From Calliopum simillimum (Eukaryota; Arthropoda; Insecta; Diptera; Lauxaniidae), in contig OX638370.1 in the NCBI GenBank assembly GCA_951812925.1, positions 98,780,897-98,844,896 on the forward strand: DNA of 64,000 nt. Reading direction: 5' to 3'. The translations under genes and the position numbers were made by a program. The notes beneath the pieces are model-generated. The model was not told the origin of the DNA. It ran no database searches and saw only the letters and a program-made list of their open reading frames with translations. Positions 34,401 through 45,419 of this stretch are shown here, one piece after another; the stretch's first letter is position 1, and each line of letters begins with the position of its first letter.

Positions 34401-37400
34401 GTCTTGTTTGGTTTGCTTCAGTTCAGTGGATATACTGAGGTTGTAGTGTTCACTACAAAATGTTGCTATAGTGATAAAAGCTGTTTTTTGCTCTCTTCTT
34501 GTGCCTTTTTTTTGTTTAAGCCCTCTCGCACTCGTGAAAATGCAATAGCAATACGTTACAACTTGCAAGTGTTACCATATCATAAATTTTACTGTAGTTT
34601 TTCTACTCGCACGTTTTACACTGACCTGAAGTATTTGTTTGTAGACTCTGAAGTATTTGTTAGAGTCCGTTTTTTTTTACACTGAGGGGAATCCTGAAAT
34701 CGTGTAAAAGCCTCGAAAACCTCGTAAACTCGTAAAACTGTCAAATTTTGTATTGATTTTGACAATATTTACGAGTTTACGAGGTTTTCGAGGCTTTTAC
34801 ACGTTTTGAGAAATCCCCTCACTGATAAAACAAAAGAGTGTACTTCCGTGTCAAAATTAAATCAGCGTACAGTGCAGATTTGAAACTTGCATTTTTTGAA
34901 TCAAATACATCAGTTCAATGCACAATTGTGCTAATAAAAAAGTACACTATGTTTAAAAATTTCTTATGCAGGCCCTATTGCAAACGAAGCGTATGCGATA
35001 AATATTAAGGTAAAGGGCAGGTATCGAAAGTTCCTTTAATCAGAGCGCGTAACTAAATATATTTCTTATCTTGAAAAATAAAGAAGTTATCAAAAAACAA
35101 TAACAAAAAATAAGATTTTTTGGGGCCTTGCTGATTTTCCCTTTCCTTTGCTTTGTTATTGTTAAGATAATTACAATGCAATAATTTTTTAAACTTTATA
35201 TAAACGTTAACTATAGGTGCCAAGGATTGTATTGAGGCTGCCAAACAACGAATTGCTGAAATTGTTGGCGATTTGGAGGCACAAGTTACAATCGAGGTTG
35301 TGATTCCACAACGACTTCATCGCACTATAATGGGCGCACGTGGCTCTAAAGTGCAACAGGTTACATCGGAATTTGATGTTCAAATTAAATTCCCTGATCG
35401 TGATGCCACCGAACCCGTTGAAGGAATGTTTAATGGCGGCACTAATGGCAATGACGGTGCCGATGGCAGCACCACCACCGAAGAGCCCGTCCGTCACTGC
35501 GATATAATACGCATCACTGGTCGCATTGAAAAATGCAACTCTGCAAAGCAGGCACTAATAGATCTTATACCGATTTCGGAAGAGATCGATGTTCCTTATG
35601 ACCTTCATCGTACGATCATTGGCCCCAAGGGTGCAAATGTGCGCCAATTTATGTCAACACATGATGTACACATCGAACTGCCACCAAGTGGAACGAAATC
35701 AGATGCAATAAAGGTAACTGGTACACCTGCACACGTTGCAGATGCCAAAGTAGCATTACAAAAAATGTGCGAAGACTATGATGCAGATCGAGCTGATCGT
35801 GAATTGCGCTCATATGTGCTTCAAATCGATGTTGATCCTGAATATCATTCGAAATTAATCGGACGTCGTGGAGCTGTCATAAATAAACTGCGTGCAGACC
35901 ACGATGTAAACATTTCGCTGCCAAATCGTGATAATGAGAATCAACGCATAATCACGATCACCGGTTATCAGGCTAAGGCTGAAGCCGCACGAGATGCCAT
36001 TATGGAGATAGTAGGTGATCTGCAGGATTTACATCGTGAAGTAATCGAAGTGGATTCGCGTGCACATTCGCATATTATTGGACATCGTGGACGGAATATT
36101 CGGAACATTATCAATGATTATAAGGTAAGAAGAGTAAACATTATATGCATATACTAGCTGGCCCGGCAAACGTTGTTCTGCCCTTTACTGTAGGTGGCGC
36201 GATGATTTTGATTTAGATGAAGTTCTTGGAGACCAAAATAAGAACATAAAAAAATACTGCTTCCATATCAACTAAGTACCTTAAATTGGTTTAACATTTT
36301 TACAGTGCCATATCCTGTTCGCTTCGCTTTACCTTATTCATATGTGTCAAATGGTTTCAGAGATATGACAAATTTGATTTTTTTAGGAGGGGGCGTGACC
36401 CCGCCTATTTTTAACTAAACATTTTTTTTCCAATTACATATGTACCGAATCTCATTCCCCTGAGTCCAATATTTCCAGAGATACATGAATTTCGGGTGGA
36501 AGAGGCATGGCATCGCCCATTTTTTTGTTGGATGCAATTTACTCAAGCATTGTTCATATACATACCAAATCTCATTCACTTATGTCAAATAGTTTCAAAG
36601 ATAGGACTGATTCTTTCGATTAAAGCCCCATTTTTCCATATAAATAGCGTTTTTCCGACCTTCAACAGCCTTGCGACACGGTCAAATATTTTCCGATCGG
36701 GACCAAAATTTTTATGCTTGATATTTACATCAATAGGAACCTTTCTAGCCCCTGGGAGCAAGGTTTTTTTCATTTTAAATTTTTCCCATATAACTTATGA
36801 TAGGTCTAATATACATCCATGCATCAAGTTTCATGACGATGGCTGCTATAGGTTACGGAAATATTTAGGATTTTTTGTATGGGGGTGCAACGCCCCTAGT
36901 CCAATCCCCTCAATTTTTTTCATAGCCTTTGGTAAATCCATGTACTTTAGTGCTTAAGTGCTATAGGTGCAGAATTTTTTAATGTATAGAATTTATTTCG
37001 TGGAATTAATATCTGCCAAAGGTGCGGAGATATACCGTTTTAAGTGTTTTTTAGGCATGTGGTTTTTGTATAAGGGATGCAACGCCCCCATTTAACCCTT
37101 AAATGCATAGTGGACCATATATGGTTCCTGAACATAGTCATGGTAAAATCATTCATTAACCATGGTTAAAATTATCCATGATTATATTCATGAACCATAT
37201 AAGGTCCACTATGCATTTAAGGGTTAATTTAAAAACAACAAATGTTACTTAAGTAACCACTCTATAATAGTTGAATCAAAATTTAAAGTAAAATATTAAC
37301 AAATTAATAAAAATCCATAGGTTGACATTAAGTTCCCCTCTTCTGATGAGTCACAAACAAATCGCAATGCAGTCACAATAATCGGCAAGGAAGAAGATGT

Positions 37401-37719
37401 TGAAACTGTCAAAGATCTGATACTGAACATGGCTGATGAATACATTACCGATTTCTTGGACCAAAGGCCACCTTCACCACAACCACAAACTGTAGGTGCC
37501 TTTTTGGCAGGTAGTGGTGGAGGTGGTAGTGGTGGTGGCGGCGGTAATAATAGCGGCGGTACAGAAAATGGCTTCGTCATTAAGGATGCTCCATGGGAGA
37601 AAACAAATCCGAATACCGCTGCACCCAATACTCAGTCGCAGGAAGACTTTCCAGATTTTGCTGCTGGAGGTGGTGGTGTCGCTACACCAATGACATCGGC
37701 TTGGGGTCCTAAAAACTAA
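31427..37719 (+). CDS. Dp1: Vigilin / dodeca-satellite-binding protein 1, five coding exons
   Basis: Multi-KH RNA-binding protein. Vigilins bind many mRNAs and ribosomes, and the fly homologue also binds the single-stranded pyrimidine strand of dodeca-satellite. Exons 31427-31457, 31527-31798, 31876-34183, 35217-36124 and 37321-37719 join in phase to 1305 residues, close to the family length. Residues 1-100 are a low-complexity N-terminus with an SYDDLFPALP motif. A degenerate KH fold (about 115-170) is followed by 14 KH repeats of about 72 residues, among them loops GPKG (335), GRKG (404), GKSG, GAKG, GKGG, GTGG, GKNG, GARG (910), GPKG, GRRG and GHRG. Loops at 190 (GKRA), 262 (GPYS) and 837 (AKRG) have lost a Gly. 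The eleventh KH carries a Gly/Thr-rich insert (about 937-962). The tail has a Gly run and ends in WGPKN. Confidence 0.97.
34240..34978. mobile_element. CTGCACAAGACG TIR element, copy 1, in Dp1 intron 3
   Basis: The left end GGAGTCTGCACAAGACGTCT is matched loosely by an inverse right end (TTCTTATGCAGGCCC). The left 110 bases match copies at 50609 and 52613 (CAAGATACGTTATG, ACCCACTTTTTATTTATCAA, TACTTCAGTTCAGTGTCGCG), as does a second shared block CGCACGTTTTACACTGACCT, then GAAGTATTTG. Another palindromic element is nested at 34684-34820. Confidence 0.7.
34684..34820. mobile_element. AACCTCGTAAAC palindromic MITE (137 bp), ACT duplication
   Basis: The left arm contains CGTGTAAAAGCCTCGAAAAC and CTCGTAAACTCGTAAA; the right arm is the inverse. 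The ACT direct repeat lies at 34681-34683 and 34821-34823. The arms cover almost the whole element, so it is hairpin-forming. It is inserted inside the older element 34240-34978. Confidence 0.85.
36156..37090 (+). repeat. Repeat families A and B in Dp1 intron 4
   Basis: Begins with the family A end (TAGCTGGCCCGGCAAACGTT, then GTTCTGCCC) and GGTGGCGCGATGATTTTGAT. Family B-like units follow (36340-36640: TGTCAAATGGTTTCAGAGAT, GGCGTGACCCCGCC), then more family A text (GGGGGTGCAACGCCCC at about 36880). It fills most of the intron between exons 36124 and 37321, so this intron has grown by insertion. Confidence 0.6.
37096..37223. mobile_element. piggyBac-like MITE (128 bp), TTAA duplication
   Basis: CCCTTAAATGCATAGTGGAC, then CATAT, at the left end and the exact inverse at the right; TTAA flanks at 37092-37095 and 37224-37227. 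TTAA plus CCC...GGG ends are the hallmark of piggyBac-type insertion. It sits 97 bases before the last Dp1 exon. Confidence 0.88.
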
Positions 37720-39000
37720 GAAAAAAAGGAAAAATCAAAATTGAAAAAACAAAAAAAAAAAAAACTACACTTATACATACATGCTTTACAAAATAAAATA
37801 GGTGTCAAAATTAAGGTTGTGTAATGGTAAACTTAGAGCACTGATGAAAAATTATTTTAAAAGACAAGTTTTTTTGAAGCATTTATAAAATTAATAATTA
37901 AAACAAACAAAAAATGAATCGAACGCCTCCGCTCACTTACCGTCGTCGTGACCAATACTCAATTCTTTTTAATCAGATTGAATTTTTGACACCTAAAATT
38001 TGCTCAGTTTATCACAACAGCATGTTCTAAAAAAAGCCAACTAACTTTAATGGAAAAAGCCACTTTTTATAACAATCTATTAATTAGTTTAAAAACACAG
38101 TTTAAATTTTAACTTCATGTTCTATTAGATATATACATACATATATATCTAAATATTTTTAATTAAAAACAAAAACGTAAAAAGCAAACGAGTATAACTA
38201 GCGAAGTGCAGTCGGTTGTTTCTCCAATGTTTAATAAAATAAAAACTTAAATATTTTGGATTTAGTTTTTAATCTCACTTAAACAAAAAAGAAAAAAACA
38301 GCTTTTTTTAATAAATTTTTCTGAATGCCTTTTTAAAAGTCGTTGTCAAAAGTGCTGTTTCTCTGAAAATATATCTAACATATATTTCTTAATGCTTATA
38401 AATATAATTTATATATTTGCCTGTTAAATGTTTGGATTTCTTTTAAATTACGTATATATAACATTCTTAAATTCTGTTTAAAATTTAAAAGATAAATTTA
38501 TAAAATACCATTGCATATACAACAAAAATGTATGTATATACATGTTACATATTCATTATAAATATTATATGTAATATTATTATACCACAGTAACATAAAA
38601 AGTACATTGAAAGTGTCGTCGTATTAAAAATCATAATTTTCGTACCAACAAATATTTGTTTTTTAGTTCGTTTTTGTTTTTGCGAATTCCTTGGTATTTA
38701 TTTGCCTATATTAAAAATATGTTTTTTGTGCAATTTATTTTCTTTGGTTTATTATATTTGAGCAATTTGTTTAAACTGATTTTTCTTACAATTTATACAT
38801 GTTTTCTTTTCAATTAAAAACAATTTATTAAATTAATTATAACATAAAAATAATTATGCAAAACATTTTTACAATATTTATAAATATATTATTAAAAACA
38901 AAAAGAGTAAATAAAATTAATGAATGAAAAATTTATATACTACGTTTAAAAATGATAATAAATTAAGTTAAAAAAAAACCAATAAAAAAATTTAAAAAAA
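37720..39000 (+). other. Dp1 3' UTR and downstream AT-rich DNA
   Basis: After the TAA at 37717-37719 the sequence is extremely AT-rich with no repeats I recognise. Candidate poly(A) signals AATAAA occur at 37792-37797 and 38233-38238. The second gives a UTR of about 0.55 kb; the true end is not decided by sequence alone. Confidence 0.55.
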
Positions 39001-40267
39001 TAAATAATTTACTTTCGTTTGTTTTTAATTTTTTATATTTTTAGTTTTTAACATTCCATTTAGACATTTCTTCTGTTCGTTGATGGCAATTATTACATTG
39101 AACTATTTATTAAAAACACTATAATAAGTTTGTCAAATATATCTAAGGCGATAAAGAGCAAGAGCTTACATCGATTCTTAAACCACAAGACAGTGCAGTA
39201 TAAATTTATCTTACAAGTATAGGACTAATGCTGCTTTTCCGTGTGTTCAATGATCGACTTTGACTGCTGTTACTTATTGTCAGAGATATATCTTTCAAGT
39301 CGCATTTTAAGGATTCTTATTTTATGCATAAATATGTTTCTATAGATTGTGTTTTTAGTTAGACATAGTTCTCGGCGGTGTGAAGCAGATGTACCGCAAG
39401 GATCTTATGCTCTAAATACAGCCAAAAGCTATGTTACTAGTGCACAAAATGTTGGGAAAAGTCTATGGTCTTGTGTTATTCCTAAACTATTTATTTTTAT
39501 CACTGTTTCAAAAACTCTTATCATAAACACCAAATTTAAAGCAAAAATAAAAAAATAATGAGTTATCGAAATCTGCTGTAAATTTATAAATGAGCATACA
39601 AAAAATTTACCACGTTATAATGTATGTAGAAAAAAATACTTAAAAATATATATATTTTCCTATACTCAAAAATGCATTAGAGTAATGAAAAAGGTTCTGA
39701 AGAAACTAAAATTAATTTTAAGTTCTTAAAAGAATAAAATAAAAATAATTTTGAGTCATTTTTATTGTATGTAATAGACTTTAGAGTGAAGAAACTTCAC
39801 TTGTCTTTATTTTTACTTTCGCTCATTTTTTGGGCGTTTTTGAAATGTCTTTTTTGGCGCTTTTGCCTGCAGCCTCTCGAAATAAATTACCACAGAAAAT
39901 ATAATTTTTCTAAATTTACAATTCTTGAATTAATATTAAAGAATTTTTAAAGCAACGTAAAAATTAACAAGGAATAAATTTACAACATTAAAATTGTAAT
40001 TACATAATATTAAGATCTTTAATTACTTTTTTTTTTTTGTTTTGTTTTTTACCAAGAAACTTTAAAGATGTATTTAATTCAAAAAGAAATATTTAATAAA
40101 AAAAACAAATTAAAAAAATAAATATGTATTTAAGTAAAACGCCGTAACTATTAAGTTAAGTTTTTGCACTACTTTTGCCTCTTACTGGTATTTAGGCGGT
40201 TTGGTACGGCCACTCCTCAATTGGTTGATCACTCAACTGATCACTCATCAACATTATTGACCCCCAG
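39001..40267. other. Intergenic stretch, no gene seen
   Basis: AT-rich. An open frame at 39349-39558 (plus) contains a CEADVPQGSY segment and starts from a non-ATG codon; VPQGS recalls reverse-transcriptase motifs of non-LTR elements, so a tiny decayed retroelement fragment is possible but too short to call. Confidence 0.4.
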
Positions 40268-40271
40268 TTAA

Positions 40272-41008
40272 GGGGGGCTTCTCATGTAACACGTGAAAAA
40301 GTAGTTGTTTTTCGGGATTTTTTTTCACTCGGAAAATAAAAACACACACAAATAATTTTTTGCATATATTTAAGAACATGTTTGAACTATAAAAAAAAGC
40401 ATTTTTTCAAAAACTAAAATGACAAAATGGCGGGCTTATTAAATGTCGCGTGTGGCGTGACGCGGCTGACGGATTTATCGCGGTACATTGTGGAGCTCAG
40501 TTTTTATCTGAAACATAAAACAAAGTTTTTTTATTATTCAGCAGGGTTCCCCTGAGTGCATGAATGTCTGCAACTCCAAAAAATTCGATTCTACAATATT
40601 GAAATCACGTCTTGAAAAAAAAAGTGCTATTTTTTCGTCATTTTTTGTCGCTAAATGGGGCTAAAAAGTGTATAAAATAACTTTTTTTCCACAATTTCAG
40701 ACATTCATGCACTCGTTCAATTTATAATCTGCAAAACACTTTTTAGAAATCAAAAATCGGTTAAGTAGTTTTTTCGCAATCGTGTACCGCGATTTTAAAA
40801 CCATAGTTTTGAGAAAAAACGATTTAAAGTTTGCACCGCGCGGCAAATCGCACACAAAGCGCGCCCTAGCGAGCTGGTTCAATCAATCATTTTCCATAAT
40901 ATTTAGAGTTGAGTCATGAAACTTTGGGAATATACTCCCAAGACGTTATTCTATCAACCTATGAAAACAAAAATCGATTTTTTGAAAATTTTACATGAGA
41001 AGCCCCCC
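40272..41008. mobile_element. GGGGGGCTTCTCATGTAA TIR element (737 bp), TTAA duplication
   Basis: Ends GGGGGGCTTCTCATGTAA and exact inverse TTACATGAGAAGCCCCCC; TTAA at 40268-40271 and 41009-41012. An inner inverted repeat pairs GAGTGCATGAATGTCTG (40554-40570) with CAGACATTCATGCACTC (about 40699-40715). Moderately CpG-rich islets lie at 40433-40490 and 40840-40875. No transposase frame. Confidence 0.88.
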
Positions 41009-41140
41009 TTAAATCAGTAACAAAATATTTAGACTTTCTGCTAATTTGTTGGCTTTATTGATGGGTTGGATGTAAGTGCAATTGAAAATTTTCAGTACAC
41101 TTCTAGTTAGTTGAGTAAAGATTTCAATAAGTACACAATA

Positions 41141-41252
41141 AGGACATTCCTTAAAACGTGTAAAAGCCTCGAAATCCTCATAAAACCGTCAAAGTTCGTA
41201 TTACGAGTTTACGAGGTTTTCAAGGCATAAACACGTTTTAAGGAATACCCTC
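41141..41252. mobile_element. AACCTCGTAAAC palindromic MITE, copy 2 (about 112 bp)
   Basis: GGACATTCCTTAAAACGTGT, AAAGCCTCGAAATCCTC on the left; GTTTACGAGGTTTTCAAGGC and CACGTTTTAAGGAATACCCT on the right. AAT appears on both flanks, allowing for decay of the left end. Same family as 34684-34820. Confidence 0.7.
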
Positions 41253-41939
41253 AATTTTTTTCCACTGAAAAGGGTGGTTTAGTGAAAAAAATACTAGTTG
41301 CCCAGGAGCGACTTCGTTCGCTCGTTCCTCACGCATTTTACAAATGTATTTACCACACTTCATCCATCTCTGCCAAAAAATTTCAGATATCGTCACTATT
41401 AGGCCAGATTCACGAAAGTGGAAATTTTTCAGTTTTGCACGAATGAGGTTTTCTTGTACAAAATTGTTCAATAAAGTTATGCCACAAGTATGAAAGCTAT
41501 ATCTGAAGTAGTTTAGCAACAAATGCAAAGCTTACAACACGAAAAAGCTAAATTTACATATAATTTTAATATATCAAAAAATTTCAAATAGCAATTTCTC
41601 AAATTCAATAATTTTCACATTCGCGAATCTGGCCTAAGAGTGACGAAAGAAAAGATCATGCAAATCGGACAAATGGTTCTCGAGTTATGAAGACATAGAA
41701 AGAGTTTTTTTATGTAGCAGCGATATACGGTCGTTTGCATGGTACAGTTATAGAGGTAGCGCCAAATTGTTGAAACGAGCATAGCGGAGACGAAAGTGCT
41801 AGCGTTTTCTGTTAAACAGAGCAAAGCGCTAGTTAATTTTTGCAGTACTCAGTAGCAAAAAAGAAAAGGAAAAAAAGTGTCAGTTATTGACTTTACCCTA
41901 TTAATTGTATACAATCATAGTTGCGCAACGCTTGTTGAC

Positions 41940-42400
41940 CGTTTGATAGGTCCCATTATAAAATAAAGCCAACGGCCCATACATTACGTCGAGTACGTCA
42001 CGTCGTTTTTTTCGACTGACAGCTAAGTTAAAAATATGAGTTTATATCAAGCGCGACCCAATCAGTACGTCAACGCAACGTACGAAAGTTGCCCAACTCC
42101 CAACTTTCGACGTACGTTGTGTGATTTGACAATCGTAATATAAATTTATTTTCAATTCCATTTGTTATTTTTTTTTCTTTGTCGTGACTCTTTTATTTTT
42201 TGAAAAAAATTGGAATAAAAAATTATTGGAGCTGTGCAAGTGCAAAATTAAAATTTGTAATTAATATTATAATAAGAATTTTGATGTTTTAATCCGTTTT
42301 CATAGTGTTCATTGGGCCAGTCTTCTCCGTCAAATGCGTCGCAGTCAGTTAAAGCGAACGGTCCATTCAGTACGTCGAATACGTCACGTCGTTTTTTTCA
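41940..42400. repeat. ACGTCGAGTACGTCACGTCG direct repeat and hairpin
   Basis: GGCCCATACATTACGTCGAG, then TACGTCACGTCGTTTTTTTC at about 41971-42012, recurs as GGTCCATTCAGTACGTCGAA, then TACGTCACGTCGTTTTTTTC at about 42359-42400. Between them lies a hairpin (ACGTACGAAAGTTG, loop CCCAACTCC, CAACTTTCGACGTACGT) at about 42078-42118. It may be one element with related ends in direct orientation. Confidence 0.5.
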
Positions 42401-42404
42401 ATTC

Positions 42405-42560
42405 ACACCGGCCAGACAGACAGACGGACATGGCTATATTGACTCAGGAAGTGACGCTGATCAAGAATATATATACTTTCTTATATCTGCCACTCCTCCT
42501 TTTCTGCTTTACAAACGGTAGGACAAAGTGGATATAATCTGGTTGTAGGGTATAAAAATC
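42405..42560 (+). repeat. Retroelement-like fragment, plus-strand copy
   Basis: GCCAGACAGACAGACGGACA, TGGCTATATTGACTC, GTGACGCTGATCAAGAATAT, TTTACAAACGG, then GGGTATAAAAATC. Same order as 15820-15970. Such text is the usual tail of a dispersed fly repeat. Confidence 0.65.
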
Positions 42561-43056
42561 ATATTCCTCTTTGATTACATCATCCGAGCGATGTGCACTC
42601 GTTGAAATCTTTTTTTGATATGGAAATACGCTTACAGAAAAATGTATTTGCGTTCATACTTTCAAATAACTCATCAAATTACTCGAAAAATCAGCGAAAA
42701 GTCAAAAATTTTTGTTTTTCTTCAAAGTTTTTGACAAATTATTTGAAGAAGCGTATCTCACTATCAAAAACTCATCAAATCCATAAAATTTTTTTTTGAC
42801 GGCAAAGATAGTGATGCCAAACAAGTTCGAATTTATCAAATAAATTTTTGTAATTTAGTGATCTGTACACCCCAACTCGTTATTTAATTGTCAAGTGGAG
42901 CGAGTGCAATTAAAAAGGCGAAAATAAGAATTTCTTCGCACCAGATTAACTTTTCTACACTGCAAATTGTTTAAATTAAACACAATAGTGATATACAAAT
43001 CAATTTAATTACTTCAGAAGCACTAAATTTTGTTTGCCAATAAATAAAACTAAAGA

Positions 43057-43066
43057 ATGGATGACC
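43057..43066 (+). CDS. Candidate alternative first coding exon of the D52 gene
   Basis: ATG at 43057 followed by GATGACC and a consensus donor GTAAGT (43067-43072). It leaves one base after three codons, exactly the phase needed to join the acceptor at 51701. The joined protein would start MDDH, then TTQKMSEP, and be about 209 residues, the normal size for D52 proteins (about 180-225), whereas the 49235 start gives an unusually long N-terminus. The 150 bases before the ATG are free of recognisable repeats and could be the 5' UTR. Inferred from splice phase; no transcript evidence. Confidence 0.5.
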
Positions 43067-43689
43067 GTAAGTGTTGAAAATTTCCGTTGCATGTTGCATG
43101 ATATTGAATTTATGAAATGTCGGAATATTTTAAAATTTAAAGATTTATTTATGTACATATGAAGAACTGCATGAGTAAAGTTTTTTTCTTTTCTAAAATC
43201 ATAAAATTTAAACTCTACAATGAGTCACAGCAAATCCATTTGGTGGCTGGGGCCTGGGGCCTCCGCCTTTGCTTGTACTATTGGCATGTCGTTAGCAAAC
43301 ATGGAAAAGGTGTAATTTTTTCTTCTATATATGAATGGTCTGGCTGCCGTGACGGGTCGAGGAAGGGTGTTTCGAATAATCATTTTTAGTAAAGATACTA
43401 ATTTTCCGTAACATTTTACACTTACTACACTTAAAATAATTATGTGTGTAAAATATACTTAAAATGAAAAATGTGTGAAAACTACGTGGCATCCATCGTC
43501 GTGTTGTTTTAGTTGTTATTGTCGTTGTCATCGCTATTATTCCACATTGGGAGGCGTCATTTGATAACTTCTGCTTCATTGCTTTCGTCACGCCGGCCCC
43601 CGTATTGTTTGTTTTCTGTTTTAGTTTTATTTCAAATGTACTTGGACAGACAAGCTGAATGAATGGTCAAAGTTATGTCTTCTACAATC

Positions 43690-43797
43690 AGTGTTCTTCA
43701 ACCAGTGGTCCGCGGACCGGCGATTTGTTATCGGTCTCCTAAAGATACAATAATGCATGACGCCGGTTCGCAGCTGTAAAAAGGTTGAGAAACAATT
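43690..43797. mobile_element. Short hAT-like MITE, copy 2
   Basis: CAGTGTTCTTCAACC at the left, GGTTGAGAAACAATTG at the right, with GGTCCGCGGACC and the inverse-related CGGTTCGCAGCTGTAAAAAG inside. Related to 8014-8090. No clean 8-bp duplication was found. Confidence 0.55.
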
Positions 43798-43799
43798 GT

Positions 43800-44660
43800 T
43801 CTGAAACATAGTATGATTATCCAACCAATATGTGAAACTTTATTTTCATCTTTCTATGTTCGATATCCTCACGCTTTTTATCGCCAATTAACTTTCCATT
43901 TTAATTTGTTTGTTGTTCTACTGAAACTAATCGCTTGGTAATTTTTGCTGCTCTTTGCATAGAAAATATATTCTGGTTCTGCTTCTCGTTCACTAGCGAA
44001 AATGAAAATTTTCTTATCTCTAATATATTTCATCGCCATTTCGATTAAATAAACGATAAAAATAACCACAACTGTCCTTATTCATAACAATTCAGATTCG
44101 TTATACTTGTCGACGGGCTGTGCTATTACGGCCACAAACAATTTTCAATAATATTAAGCCTATGTAGTATCGATTTACAAGTTGATTGTAAGGATCTTCA
44201 TTGAAGATTCAGACCATCTGGTGACAGTTGTTTTTATATGGCGGTAGTGGCTTTGCATTTTTAACAAGGAACAAACATCTAAATACAAACTCTTTCAGAT
44301 TCAAAACTACATTTACAAGTAAAGCATAGAATTCAGGGAGTTATAGGGAAAGCAGGTATTTCGTGAACAAATCTGGGATTTTGACTTGTAATTATTTTCA
44401 CCTTACTTTAAATTTAGTGAATTTCGTACTTACAGCTGGGATAAATGTAGGCATCAAAGTTCTATAACAAACAAAGACTTGAACAAGATTTTGGTCTCCA
44501 ATCTTAAGTGGCTCTCAAAATACAGAGTTACAATTTTAGAAGTTTTAAAAAAAATTTTGTTTTTTTTGTCATGGGCAAAGGTCATATTTTCAAGGTGAAA
44601 AAGTTTCAAAACGTTTATCTCAATAAACGACATTTAAAAAATTTAAAAAAAAAAGATATG
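43800..44660. other. Non-coding stretch in the large D52 intron
   Basis: AT-rich, with no gene or repeat boundary recognised. If the 43057 exon is real this is part of intron 1 of the short D52 transcript. Confidence 0.4.
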
Positions 44661-44673
44661 TAAAAGATCAACT

Positions 44674-45269
44674 GAGGAGTTATTTTTCAAAAGGGCGTAA
44701 AACCATGTTAAACAAATTTTCAGTAATGAGAAAAAACTTTTATGGGCTGTTTACAATAACATATTTTTTTTTAATGTCTCCTGTATTATAGTGAGATGAC
44801 CAAAGATTCTAATCCCCTTAACATTTTTGTTGTAACATATTTGCAGTAATTGCAAAAAGTAAAAAACATTTGGTAATAAGCCCTTTTGTTCTGAAACGCT
44901 TGGAAATAAGCCCTTTTGCTTCAAAATGCCTCTTATTTCACCATTTGGAAGTTTATTTTGATGTCTATAGGCATGGTATATAAGCACCTATATAGCCTGG
45001 GGTATATAAAAAATATTAAAAGTTTTTTTTGGCCACTATTCAAAATACATCTTTTTGTATCAAACTCTAAAAATTTCTTTGAAATTATATGGAAATAAGC
45101 CCTTTTGTTCTGAAATGCGACTTTTGATCACGATTTCATCATAGAAAAATGCATTTTTTGTGATGAATTTTGCACTAGAGGATGCATTTTAGCATGGTAA
45201 TGGCGATGACATCCTTAGGTTTGTTCGAGGTTGGAAGTGGTTTTACGCCCTTTTGAAAAATCACTCCTC
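44674..45269. mobile_element. GAGGAGTNATTTTTCAAAAG TIR element, copy 1 (596 bp)
   Basis: Ends GAGGAGTTATTTTTCAAAAG, then GGCGTAAAACCA, and the inverse, with one or two differences. A four-base duplication AACT flanks it (44670-44673, 45270-45273). Inside, the phrase AATAAGCCCTTTTGTTCTGA, then AA, occurs repeatedly (at about 44877, 44905 and 45091). A full second copy in the opposite orientation is at 62672-63266. No transposase. Confidence 0.9.
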
Positions 45270-45419
45270 AACTTATCGTCTATGCTTACTGTAAATTTGG
45301 TGGTGAAGCTCTTTCTAAATAAAATAAGACACAAACTTTGAAAACAATTTTTTTTATATTATTCAGTTGACAACGTAAGTTCATCAGGTTTTGACTGCAC
45401 CAATCAAACAACTGTTGAT

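Noticed and set aside
36496..36957. 153-codon plus-strand ORF in the last vigilin intron
   Set aside because: It is made of repeat family A and B text; residues show no domain and the frame is not shared with the other copies.
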